Positions 43,390 through 52,347 of a DNA stretch of 64,000 nucleotides are shown piece by piece. Location of the stretch: the NCBI GenBank assembly GCA_963827085.1, contig CAWGZY010000003.1, forward strand, positions 496,001 to 560,000. The letters are read 5' to 3'. Below the pieces are notes generated by a model that was not told the DNA's origin, did not search any database, and saw only the letters and a list, made by a program, of their open reading frames with translations. This DNA comes from JAGVPT01 sp963827085. Its GTDB lineage: Bacteria > Bacteroidota > Ignavibacteria > UBA10030 > UBA8401. How positions within the stretch are numbered: position 1 is the first letter of the stretch; every line of letters starts with the position of its first letter. Made by a program: the position numbers and the translations under genes.

Positions 43390-45180
43390 CTAATCATCGT
43401 CGGCAGTGACACTCGCAACTTCTTCGATTGTTGTAATACCTCGCTTGAGGAGCTCCAGGGCATTCATTCTCAAGGTGCGCATCCCGTTTTTCAGCGCAAG
43501 TTGCCGAACCGCCTCCTCGTTGACGGATGATCCGGCGTCAAGGATAAGCTGACGGATTTCTTTCGTAAAATACAACGCCTCGTGAACTGCCGTGCGCCCC
43601 TTGTAGCCTTTGATGCATTCGCTGCAGCCGATCGGCTGATAAAATTTTGTGGAGCGGATTTCTTCCTCAGGCATGCCCAGCTTTCGAAGCAGCGGGGTAT
43701 CCGTTTCGCTGACCGGGCTTTTGCACCGCTCGCACAATTTCCGGATCAACCGCTGCGCGACGATGATGTTGATGCTGTACGCGATGAGAAACGGTTCAAT
43801 CCCCATTTTATACAGCCTGGAGACAGCACTCGGCGCATCGTTCGTATGAAGCGTCGACAATGTAAGATGCCCGGTGTTCGCCAGCTTCACTGCAATCTCG
43901 GCGGTCAGTTTATCGCGAATCTCGCCTACCATAACGATATCGGGATCGTGTCGAAGAATGGCGCGAAGCGCTCCCTCGAAATCAAGTTTTGAATTCAACT
44001 TTACCTGCCGCGCCCCATCGATGAAATATTCGACCGGATCTTCCACCGTTATAATGTTGAGCGACGTGTCCATCACCGTGCGGAGGGCGGCAACCAGCGT
44101 GGTGCTCTTTCCGCTTCCCGTAGGACCGGTCACGATGATGATCCCGTACGGCTTTGCGATCGCTTTGCGCATCACGCTTTCGCTGTAGGGGTCGAACCCG
44201 AGGTCCTCGATGCTGCCGCCGATCACGGGCTCCATCAACACGCGGATAACAATCGATTCGAACTTGTTCTTCAGTTCTTTTCCGATCAGGGGGATGACGG
44301 AAACGCGGAAACGAACTGTTCTTTTGTCGATGGTCAACTGTGCGAAGCCGTCCTGGGCCATGTTGCGTTCGAACCGGTCCAGATTTTTGGCTCTGTCTTT
44401 GACCACGGCGGAGACTGCTTCGGCACGGGTTTCATTGTTCGTGTACCACCGCGACAGCTTCCCGTCCACGCGGAAGTGAAATTCCGTGATCTTATCGCCG
44501 CGGGGAATTACATGGATATCGCTTGCTCCGACCCGGACGGCATCGACAAATATGCTTTCAACGAGGTCGACAAGCCCGCTCTTGCTGATCTCTTCTTCGA
44601 GCGCTTGCTCGTAATTTTCTGAATCTTCTTCCCCCTCGTCGACAAAGGATTCCCCGCGCAGCATCGATTCCTTATCCTTATATACCGCTTTGTCAAGGCT
44701 TACTCTTTTCCATAAGCCGTCCCATTGGCTCAGCGGAACATAGCAAATTTCAAATTTCTGGTAATGGAACGTCCGCGCAATTTTATACACTTCGGGCTTG
44801 GTAGGGTCGGGCGTTATCACAAGAAGCCTCCCCGGGCGTTCGGGGTCCATCGAGTACGGAAGGACGTTGTTCTCCTGCACCATGTCACGGATAGAGTCCG
44901 GAAGCGAGGTTAATTCCTTCCGTATGAAACCAAGAACACCGTCGTCGATCGTCTCCATCGAAATATCGAGAGTGCGAAAGGCATAGTAATCTGCCACCTC
45001 GCGATATACAAGATCCCTGTCCATCTTGAACTGCTCGACAAGAATCTGCGGCAACTTGCGGCGCCCTTTGTTCTCTTCTTTGTTCAGGACCGCAACTGCG
45101 CGTTCGAGCACATCCGCCTGGATGATCCCTTTGTCGATCAGGATATCGCCTAATTCTTTTTTTGCGCTGCGTGTCTGCAT
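43390..45180 (-). CDS. Type II secretion / type IV pilus assembly ATPase (GspE/PilB family)
   Basis: A 596-residue hexameric ATPase that powers pseudopilus or pilus assembly at the inner membrane. An N-terminal MshEN/GspE_N domain (GDILIDKGIIQADVLERAVA) precedes the motor: Walker A GPTGSGKST at 352-360, Asp box ITVEDPVEY, Walker B IVMVGEIRD with E420, and the His box TGHLTLSTLHTNDAPSAVSR. A four-cysteine zinc knuckle (CERC ... CSEC) marks the assembly, not retraction, branch. The PilC-like gene lies upstream, 61 bp away, and pilin-like genes follow. Confidence 0.94.
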   Translation of the reverse strand: MQTRSAKKELGDILIDKGIIQADVLERAVAVLNKEENKGRRKLPQILVEQFKMDRDLVYREVADYYAFRTLDISMETIDDGVLGFIRKELTSLPDSIRDMVQENNVLPYSMDPERPGRLLVITPDPTKPEVYKIARTFHYQKFEICYVPLSQWDGLWKRVSLDKAVYKDKESMLRGESFVDEGEEDSENYEQALEEEISKSGLVDLVESIFVDAVRVGASDIHVIPRGDKITEFHFRVDGKLSRWYTNNETRAEAVSAVVKDRAKNLDRFERNMAQDGFAQLTIDKRTVRFRVSVIPLIGKELKNKFESIVIRVLMEPVIGGSIEDLGFDPYSESVMRKAIAKPYGIIIVTGPTGSGKSTTLVAALRTVMDTSLNIITVEDPVEYFIDGARQVKLNSKLDFEGALRAILRHDPDIVMVGEIRDKLTAEIAVKLANTGHLTLSTLHTNDAPSAVSRLYKMGIEPFLIAYSINIIVAQRLIRKLCERCKSPVSETDTPLLRKLGMPEEEIRSTKFYQPIGCSECIKGYKGRTAVHEALYFTKEIRQLILDAGSSVNEEAVRQLALKNGMRTLRMNALELLKRGITTIEEVASVTADDD

Positions 45181-45241
45181 TGTGCAGTCTGTTTACACCA
45201 TGGGCTGTGAGAGTATTGTGTTCGTCAACCGGTCCGCCGGC

Positions 45242-46579
45242 CTACATCGACTTGATATTGAGCGACGCCGTCTCCGAAGAGAGAAGAGTCAAAAAGATCA
45301 TCGCGACCATGATAATGACGGAAATGAAGACCTCAATAAAATTAACCAGATTTTTCATAGCGTAGTGATTTTCCATCTGATAAAAGTCCGCTAACTGGTT
45401 TGCCGTGTCTTTGACCGCGCCGGTCTCCGCAGCGGTCTTGAAACGGGAGATGAACATGTCGGGGAAAAAATCCACCGCTTCGAGCGCTTTTGACAATTCC
45501 GTCCCGTACTTCAGCATCGTCGGAATCGCGACGGTCTTGATTTGCTGCGTGAGGAATAAATTCCCGCTCGATTCAGCTGCAAGCTGGATCGCTTCAATGT
45601 TTTCTCCGGCCGTTGCATACATGATCCCCAGGACGCGGCAGAAAATTTCCGTGCTCGTGTTTCGCAGGATACTACCGACATACGGCACCTTGACGATATA
45701 TTTGTGCATCGCGAGGCGCCCCTTGGGCGAAATGATGTATGCGTAAAAACCGCCGACCATGAGAACGAACAGAACGATGATGAGCACGAAATGGTTATGG
45801 AGCGCATCGCTGATATTCAACGTGAACTGCGTCAACGGCGGTACCTCGTCGATGAGCGGTCCCATAAACTTCATCATTTTCGGAAGCAGGAATAGTACAT
45901 AGAATGCGATCGCCCCGATAAGAGTGAGCGAAGTTACCGCCGGCAGGATCAACGCACTCGTCAGCCCTTTCTTGAACTCTGCCTGCCGCTCCACAAGCGC
46001 AGCAACGTTTCTGAATATCGTCGTCATGTCTCCGCTTTTCGAGGCAATACCGAGCATGAGCGCTGTGTGCTCTCCGAACACCTTTCCCTGTCTCATGAAC
46101 GCCTCGCGCGAATCCATGCCGTTCTTCAGGTCAAGGATGATGTCGCGCAGCGCAACTTTCATGTTCTTGTCTTTGACGCTGTTCACCATCACCTGCAGGA
46201 CTTCGGTGTACGGAAGCTTCTGTTCCAACAGACGCGCGCTGGTTCCTACAAATGACACGATCTCATTCGATGCGGCTTGAAAACGAAAATCATAATGCCG
46301 ACGCACCCACCGCACATCGAACCCAATACGCTGCAGCGCCGCAACCACCTCCGCGCGGGTGTATGCGCTTTGAAATCCATCGATGTTTTTCGTCCCATGA
46401 CGCACGCGGTACGCAAAATTCTTTTTCCTGCGAACCGACACAAGAATCGTGTTACGAAAACGAGGATGCAGCTTTGCCCTTCGTTTTGCGTCGGAGGACG
46501 AACTTGCCGAGATAAACCCTTGCACGGGTTTTCCCGAAGCTTCCTTCGCTACAATTTGATATGAAGTTATTTCTGCCAA
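45242..46579 (-). CDS. Type II secretion / type IV pilus inner-membrane platform protein (GspF/PilC family)
   Basis: A 445-residue polytopic protein. Two GspF domains are visible: FVGTSARLLEQKLPYTEVLQ ... GIASKSGDMTTIFRNVAALV, then FCRVLGIMYATAGENIEAIQ ... FKTAAETGAVKDTANQLADF, with three to four membrane segments (LTLIGAIAFYVLFLLP; FVLIIVLFVLMVGGFYAYII). It has a 120-residue N-terminal extension. It is the platform on which the ATPase works. First gene of the cluster. Confidence 0.93.
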   Translation of the reverse strand: MAEITSYQIVAKEASGKPVQGFISASSSSDAKRRAKLHPRFRNTILVSVRRKKNFAYRVRHGTKNIDGFQSAYTRAEVVAALQRIGFDVRWVRRHYDFRFQAASNEIVSFVGTSARLLEQKLPYTEVLQVMVNSVKDKNMKVALRDIILDLKNGMDSREAFMRQGKVFGEHTALMLGIASKSGDMTTIFRNVAALVERQAEFKKGLTSALILPAVTSLTLIGAIAFYVLFLLPKMMKFMGPLIDEVPPLTQFTLNISDALHNHFVLIIVLFVLMVGGFYAYIISPKGRLAMHKYIVKVPYVGSILRNTSTEIFCRVLGIMYATAGENIEAIQLAAESSGNLFLTQQIKTVAIPTMLKYGTELSKALEAVDFFPDMFISRFKTAAETGAVKDTANQLADFYQMENHYAMKNLVNFIEVFISVIIMVAMIFLTLLSSETASLNIKSM

Positions 46580-46744
46580 TCTTTTCCGGGCAAATTATGA
46601 CACACGTCCTCTGGCCGGCATTCCGCTACGGCGCCGGTTCGAAAGAAAGCGCATAGTGAAAAATGCCTCCACACAAGGGAATAGGGCTTTACTCAAGTTT
46701 GTGTAAAAATACATAAACAGTCAAGTCTGCACTATCGGGACGAA

Positions 46745-46779
46745 TACGGATATTTGTTGTCGGGTAATATACGGATATT
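46745..46779. repeat. Direct repeat TACGGATATT x 2
   Basis: Two exact 10-mers start 25 bp apart. The second overlaps the end of the response-regulator gene; both precede the PilC-like gene by about 170-200 bp. Confidence 0.3.
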
Positions 46780-47437
46780 AATCCAGCTTGACAATTCCCT
46801 TTGTCAGAGCGTACCTAGTCAGGCCTGCAACGGTGTGGATGTCTAACTTTCGGATTATTCGCTCCCGGTGCGTCTCAACAGTGCGAACGCTCACAAACAA
46901 CCGGCCGGCAATTTCCTTATTGCCCAGTCCCTCGGCTATCAGCGTAAGAACTTCCGATTCACGCCGCGAAAGCTCTACGCTCCCCTTTTTCCCTTTCGTT
47001 CTGGAGATCCTGACATAGTCGTTCACGACAGTCTGGGAAATCTTTGGGCTGAAATATGTCTCGCCACGGTGGACGGCCTCGATTGCAGCTATCAATGCCG
47101 ACGGCGAAGAGTCCTTCAGCACGTAGCCCTGCACTCCCGTAGAAATCATTCTGCTGACATACTCCTTTGAATCGTGCATCGTGAGAATAAGTATTTTACT
47201 TTTGGGAACCGTCTTTTTCAGCAATCGCGCCGTTTCGAGGCCGTTCATGCCGGGCATATTGATGTCAAGAAGGATGATGTGAGGGAGGAGGTCCTTCGCC
47301 AGACGAAGAGCTTCCTGACCGTCGACCGCTTCGCCGACAATTTCATACGTTTTTTCTTGAACGAGATATGAGCGGAGGCCTTCCCTCACAAGGGGATGGT
47401 CGTCCACAAGCAGCAATGTTATTTTCGATTTTTTCAT
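46778..47437 (-). CDS. LuxR/NarL-type response regulator paired with the PAS kinase
   Basis: A 219-residue response regulator. I start it at ATG 47437 (MKKSKITLLLVDDHPLVREG); the longer frame start adds 33 residues overlapping the kinase stop. Acidic pair D12-D13, phospho-acceptor D58 in IILLDINMPGMNG, K108 in YVLKDSSPSA. The DNA-binding domain reads LSRRESEVLTLIAEGLGNKE with the helix SVRTVETHRERIIRKL. It starts 25 bp after the histidine kinase stop and is almost certainly its cognate partner. Confidence 0.93.
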   Translation of the reverse strand: MKKSKITLLLVDDHPLVREGLRSYLVQEKTYEIVGEAVDGQEALRLAKDLLPHIILLDINMPGMNGLETARLLKKTVPKSKILILTMHDSKEYVSRMISTGVQGYVLKDSSPSALIAAIEAVHRGETYFSPKISQTVVNDYVRISRTKGKKGSVELSRRESEVLTLIAEGLGNKEIAGRLFVSVRTVETHRERIIRKLDIHTVAGLTRYALTKGIVKLD

Positions 47438-47462
47438 ATTTGTGTCTCTTTCATTATCGGAT

Positions 47463-49457
47463 TCAAAGAGGAAGCTGCACGCTGATTTCCATCCCGCCTT
47501 TTGGAGAGGAATGAACTGAAACCGTTCCGCCGACATAGGCCGCCCGTTCCTTCATATTCAATAAACCCATGCCGGAATTTTTAGAAGGATGTGCCGTAAG
47601 GTCATGCTCGCCGGAGCCTTTTCCGTTATCTTTTATTTTCAGCGTAAGCCGGGAACGGTCTCTTTCGCATCGGATCACAAGCCGGGTTGCTTCGGCATGT
47701 TTTGCAACGTTGCTGAGTGCTTCTTGAATAATTCGGTACATCGTTACTTCAATTTCGGGGGAAAGTTTTTTTGGAAAACGCAGGAACTTCAGGTCAACGC
47801 CGACTTTCGTCACTTCTTCGAATTCTTCACACATGCTTCTCACTGCGGGAATAACTCCAAGGTCATCCAGCTCGCTCGGCCGCAAATTCTGTGAAATCCT
47901 TCTCACTTCGTTCATCGCTTTTTCGAGAGAGACCTTCGCGCTCGCCACAACATCCCGCAGCGCTTTATCTTTGCGCTGTGCCCGCTCTTCAACGCTCTCC
48001 ATCCTGAATTTTACGGAGGAGAGAATTTGGTTAACGCTGTCGTGGAGGTCCCGCGCGACACGCCGCCGTTCCGATTCCTGAGCGTTGATAATGCGTATCG
48101 GCAGATCCCGTAACATTTCATCGGCAACTTTCCGGTCAGTGATGTCGCGGAAATTGACGACGACGGCTCCAACCGCCGGGTCTTCGAGCAGGTTCTTCCC
48201 CACACCTTCTATCCACCTCCATGAGCCGTTCTTTTCCTTGCAGCGGATTTCTGCGGCAGCAATCTTTGAAGGCTCGCGCAGAATATCTTCAAAGAGAGCT
48301 TTGATCGAATCCAGATCGAGCGAATGGATCAATGTCAGAGCACTCCTCCCGATCAACTCATCCGGTACGTAGCCGAGAACTCTGGCAATGGAAGGGCTGA
48401 CATAGGAAAATGCCCCCTCGCGGTTAACCAGGGCAACGACGTCCGAACTCTCCTCAATGAGCGAGCGGAACCTTTTTTCACGTGACGCCAATTCGTCGCG
48501 CGCATGAATCCGCTCGCTGACATCCCGGACGACATTCCGGTATTCCTTCACATTCCCATCCCGGTCGCGGATGATTCTGGTCGATTGTTCCACCCAGGTC
48601 GCGCTGCCGTCTTTTCTTCTCCGGCGAAATTCGCACGTTGTGTCGATTGTTCCGTCTTTGGTCCGGTCACGGTAGAATTTCAATACCCGAGGCCGGTCCT
48701 GGGGAACAATCAGGCTCAGAAAAAATTTGCCGAGGATTTCCTCGGGCAAATACCCCGTTTCCGAAAATAAGTTTGGGCTGCTGTAGACAATAAAGCCGCG
48801 ATGGTCGCAGACAAAATAGACCTCGCTGATATTTTCGACGAGGTCGCGGTACCTTTTTTCGCTCTCGCGCAGCGCCTGGTCGGCCCGCTTGCGTTCAGTG
48901 AAGTCGATGATCGAGACGAGGACCTTTGAATAGTCGGTTTCATGTCCCGACACGACGGACCATTTCAAGAAGATATCTTTTCGCTCCCCCGTGAAAGTCC
49001 GGTTGAAATCCTCAGTCTCAAACGTCGATGCGCCGGAAGCAATGGCGATAAGTTCTTCGATAAACGCTTCGTGAATCTCATCGCCGAAGACGCCGTTCAG
49101 CCCGGCAAGAAAATCTTTTTTTGTTTCAACACCGTACAATTTCATTGTCGCCTTATTGACATCGAGAACTTTTACCATACCGGCGCATGCGATCACTTCG
49201 CCCGTATGGTTCAAAAAGTATCTCTTGAAATCCTTAACGCCGGACTTCCGCAAACGTTCGATATACGCTTTGACTTCGGAGAAATCTTCTTCCCACAGCG
49301 AGATCGGAGAATTTTCAAAAAAACTGTGGTAGCGTGCTTCGCTCTGGCCCAGTTCAATATCATGACGCCTCTGGCGGAGAAGCGAGCTCCATAACAAAAT
49401 AGCAAACCCGATAAGCAGCAGGCCAACGGGGAGTAGAAAACTAAAATGCGGTATCAT
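47463..49457 (-). CDS. PAS-domain sensor histidine kinase, HisKA_3 (NarX-like) type
   Basis: A 664-residue kinase. One N-terminal membrane segment (FSFLLPVGLLLIGFAILLW) is followed by three PAS regions (about residues 45-195, 200-325 and 330-450), each ending in a PAC-like motif such as EYRNVVRDVSERI. The HisKA_3 dimerisation domain has the phospho-acceptor H472 in RRRVARDLHDSVNQILSS. The HATPase domain reads RIIQEALSNVAKHAEATRLV and MGLLNMKERAAYVGGTVSVH. There is no large periplasmic sensor, so the PAS domains sense the signal in the cytoplasm. The response regulator follows in the same operon. Confidence 0.94.
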   Translation of the reverse strand: MIPHFSFLLPVGLLLIGFAILLWSSLLRQRRHDIELGQSEARYHSFFENSPISLWEEDFSEVKAYIERLRKSGVKDFKRYFLNHTGEVIACAGMVKVLDVNKATMKLYGVETKKDFLAGLNGVFGDEIHEAFIEELIAIASGASTFETEDFNRTFTGERKDIFLKWSVVSGHETDYSKVLVSIIDFTERKRADQALRESEKRYRDLVENISEVYFVCDHRGFIVYSSPNLFSETGYLPEEILGKFFLSLIVPQDRPRVLKFYRDRTKDGTIDTTCEFRRRRKDGSATWVEQSTRIIRDRDGNVKEYRNVVRDVSERIHARDELASREKRFRSLIEESSDVVALVNREGAFSYVSPSIARVLGYVPDELIGRSALTLIHSLDLDSIKALFEDILREPSKIAAAEIRCKEKNGSWRWIEGVGKNLLEDPAVGAVVVNFRDITDRKVADEMLRDLPIRIINAQESERRRVARDLHDSVNQILSSVKFRMESVEERAQRKDKALRDVVASAKVSLEKAMNEVRRISQNLRPSELDDLGVIPAVRSMCEEFEEVTKVGVDLKFLRFPKKLSPEIEVTMYRIIQEALSNVAKHAEATRLVIRCERDRSRLTLKIKDNGKGSGEHDLTAHPSKNSGMGLLNMKERAAYVGGTVSVHSSPKGGMEISVQLPL

Positions 49458-49516
49458 GAACTGCCTGCAATGAAAAGAAGTTCACATGCTGCGGGGAGCG
49501 GAAGCCGCCGCAAGAA

Positions 49517-49561
49517 ACAAAAAAACCTCTTTATTCCGCGCAGTGCGGACCTCAAGAGGTT
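49517..49561 (-). terminator. Rho-independent terminator downstream of uvrC
   Basis: On the minus strand AACCTCTT (49561-49554) pairs with AAGAGGTT (49531-49524), with an inner CCGC/GCGG stem, followed by a T-run with one G in it. It lies about 300 bp past uvrC, beyond the repeat element. Confidence 0.7.
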
Positions 49562-49735
49562 GCTGTAAGAGCAGAGCCAATCCAAAGTCGCTTCTCCCGA
49601 ATTAGCAACATGACAACAAACGATCAGCACCCATGGCGGGATGCTTCGCTTTCACACCCGCCTGCTCACGAAAGTGTAGGAATATTTCGAGCAAAAATCA
49701 AGCGAAGCGTTTTGTGGGTAGTGGATAAAATGGTT

Positions 49736-49813
49736 AGATGTCGGACACCTTCTTCACTTGTTGCACCGGACATTTCATCACGCCGCGATTCCCGGAAAAG
49801 GTGTTCGACATCT
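49736..49813. repeat. REP/BIME-like inverted-repeat element B (78 bp)
   Basis: Left arm AGATGTCGGACACCTT (49736-49751); right arm AAGGTGTTCGACATCT (49798-49813), the inverted copy with one mismatch. Both elements A and B are preceded by GTT directly before the left arm. Confidence 0.7.
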
Positions 49814-49859
49814 ACTGCAAACGTAAAGCGTCGTCCTTATTCAACGCAACCGCGTCCGT

Positions 49860-51739
49860 TCATTTCTCTTCCTTCACCGGTTCCTCAAAGTACTCTCGTA
49901 TTTTTGCCGCAACTTTTTCTCCGACGATCTCGGCCAGCTGCGTCTCGGTAGCAAACTTCACTCCCTGCACCGACCCAAACACTTCCAGCAATTCTTTCGC
50001 CCGCTTCTTCCCTATTCCTTCAATAAGGTCGAGTTCGGTTTGGAGCGTTCGTTTGTCCCGCAGCGAACGATGGAAGGTTATAGCGAACCGGTGAGCTTCA
50101 TCGCGGATTTGCTGCAAAAGGCGAAGCGCCGAAGAAGTCTTTGGGATGGGGACAGGATCGCTCTCATTCGGCACGAACACTTCCTCAAGCCGTTTTGCCA
50201 GGCTGATGATCGGCTGTGATTGAAGCGACAATCCATTCAACACTTCGCACGCACTGGAAAGCTGCCCCTTCCCGCCGTCGACCATAATCAGATCGGGCAA
50301 TGGCAGCAGTTCTTCGACCACGCGCGAGTATCGGCGGCGGATGACTTCTCTCATGCTTGCAAAATCGTCGACGAGGTTTTCTTCGGCTGTAGTCCGGATT
50401 TTGAATTTGCGATAGTCGCTTTTCTTCGGCCTGCCATCTTCAAAGACAACCATCGATGCAACCGTTTCCGTTCCCTGGAGGTGCGAGATGTCAAAGCACT
50501 CGATGCGGCGCGGGGGATTTTGTAAGCGCAGATCCCTCTGCAGCGACTGGACCGCATGAGGGACGAAATCTTCCCGTTTCATTTTTTGCAGCTTCAACTC
50601 ATCCAGAAGATATTGTGCATTTTTGCGGCACATCAACAAAAGTTTTGCCAGCTCCCCCTCAACCGGCGATACCACATCGACGGATTTTCCCCGCTGGCCG
50701 CTGAGCCATTCTTTCGCAGTGTCGCCCGATTCGATCGGCGACGAGAGTACAACTTCCGATGGAACATCGTTCGATTCGAGATAATACCGCTGCACGAGCG
50801 CTTCGATAACCTCCGATTCGCTTTTGCCTTCAACCTTGCTTATGTAATAATGCTGCCTGCCGAGGATTTTTCCCTCCCGGATTTTAAACACGACGCCGCA
50901 CGCATCGTCCCCCTCCGCAGCGACTGCGATAATGTCCCGGTCGTGCAGTTCGATGTCCACAATTTTTTGGTTCGAGGAATAGACTTCGAGTTCCCGCATG
51001 CGATTTCTAAGTACGGCAGCGTCTTCAAATTTCAATTCCGCAGCTGCCGATTTCATTTGCATATCGAGAGATTCGATAACGCTGCTGCTTTTGCCGAGCA
51101 GTACCTGGGCAACATGGTCGATCATTTGATTGTAGCGTTCTTCCGACACCAATCCCTCGCACGGCCCTTCGCATTTCTTGATATGATAATCGAGGCAGAC
51201 ACGCGTTTTTTTCTTATCGATGAATTCTTGGTCGATGTGGAAGTTACAGCTTCTGATCATGAAGATATCGCGCACGGTCTTCAACGCCGACCGCATTGTG
51301 TGGACGTCCGTGTAGGGACCAAAGTAGCGCGATCCGTCGCGGGACACCCGGCGTGTAACAAAAACGCGGGGTACGGTTCTTTGGTAATAACGATGTATGG
51401 ATAACTTTTGTCGTCCTTCAGGTTGACGTTGTAGCGCGGCTTCTTCGATTTGATAAGGTTCGCCTCGAGGATGAGCGCTTCGACTTCCGAATCGGTCGTG
51501 ATGATTTCAACGTCGGAGACTTTCTCGACCATTAACGCAATGCGCGGATCGAGCACACGCGACTTGTGAAAATACTGCCGCACCCTGTTGCGGAGGATTT
51601 TCGCCTTGCCGACGTAGAGAACGATCCCTTCCTTGTCTTTAAATTGGTACACTCCCGGCGAAACAGGGAGATTGCTCAGCTTTTCGTCGAGCGAGATATC
51701 TTCTTTCGCGAAGGAGATTATTTTTTCGTGGTCGGACAT
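49860..51739 (-). pseudogene. uvrC: Excinuclease ABC subunit C, interrupted by a 1-nt frameshift
   Basis: UvrC makes the dual incision in nucleotide-excision repair. The N-terminal frame (start ATG 51739) has the GIY-YIG nuclease: GVYQFKDKEGIVLYVGKAKI, RNRVRQYF. The second frame continues with SRYFGPYTDVHTMRSALKTV, the UvrB-binding region (AAELKFEDAAVLRNRMREL), the RNase-H-like nuclease (ECFDISHLQG; MVDGGKGQLSSA; RDEAHRFAI) and helix-hairpin-helix (LIEGIGKKRAKELLEVFGSV). The frames would join at 51368-51371 if the run of four G (plus strand) were five, giving KEPYPRVFVTRRVSRDGSRYFG and about 626 residues, normal for UvrC. All catalytic parts are otherwise intact, so a sequencing or assembly error is the likelier cause. 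Confidence 0.93.
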
Positions 51740-51751
51740 ATTCGTTGGCGC

Positions 51752-52177
51752 TTATGCCTTTTTTGAATCAATCGGTTGACTAAGTTCAATAAGCACTCCG
51801 TTCGCCGACTTGGGGTGCATGAATGCCACGCGACAGCCCCCGCTACCTAAAAATGGCGCCTCGCTTGCAAAACGAAATCCGAGTTTCTTTAACCGCTCAA
51901 TTTCTTTTTCGATATCGTCAACCTCCAAACAAATATGGTGAATTCCTTCGCCCCGCTTCTCGATGAACGTGGTAATGGCCGAACCGGCGCCGAAAGAATC
52001 GGCAGCTTCGATCAATTCAATGGAGCTTTCCCCGAGCTGGTACAACGACACTGTCGCATTTTGCTCTTCTATCTTTTCGGTGCGTGGAAAATCATTTCCC
52101 AAGAGCTTTGAAAACAGCTCTTTTGAGAGTCCGAGATTCTTCACCGCAATACCAATATGTGCAACCCGCTTGATCAT
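51752..52177 (-). CDS. mce: Methylmalonyl-CoA epimerase
   Basis: A 141-residue VOC-fold epimerase interconverting (R)- and (S)-methylmalonyl-CoA, for propionate or succinyl-CoA metabolism. Metal and catalytic residues are in the expected places: VAHIGIAVKNL (His7), SSIELIEAADSFGAGSAITT, EGIHHICLEVDDIEKEI and GVLIELSQP. It ends 12 bp before uvrC, so the two are probably co-transcribed. The methylmalonyl-CoA mutase genes are not in the window. Confidence 0.9.
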   Translation of the reverse strand: MIKRVAHIGIAVKNLGLSKELFSKLLGNDFPRTEKIEEQNATVSLYQLGESSIELIEAADSFGAGSAITTFIEKRGEGIHHICLEVDDIEKEIERLKKLGFRFASEAPFLGSGGCRVAFMHPKSANGVLIELSQPIDSKKA

Positions 52178-52233
52178 GGAAATTCACTCTATATTATGAT
52201 GCTTGTGATCTGATACTCACCTTGCAAAATAAG

Positions 52234-52270
52234 AAAGCGCAGGTAATGAAACAAACTCAGCCTGCGCTTT
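52234..52270 (-). terminator. Hairpin downstream of the T9SS cargo gene
   Basis: AAAGCGCAGG (52234-52243) and CCTGCGCTTT (52261-52270) form a perfect 10-bp stem. On the minus strand it is followed by CTTATTTTGC, a weak T-tract. Confidence 0.55.
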
Positions 52271-52347
52271 GATGAATTATCCGCAGAAGAAACGGATGAA
52301 ACGCTTAACAACCGACCGTTTAATCCCTTCGCCCACCGTTCATGATG

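Larger units (their letters stand above)
49458..49859. other. 402-bp gene-free stretch between the kinase gene and uvrC
   Basis: It holds the uvrC terminator (49517-49561) and the REP/BIME-like element B (49736-49813). The kinase promoter should also be here, but I see no clear TAnnTTTG element. Confidence 0.6.

Noticed and set aside
50556..51404. 282-codon frame on the plus strand opposite uvrC
   Set aside because: Antisense shadow of uvrC; the opposite strand holds all UvrC motifs.
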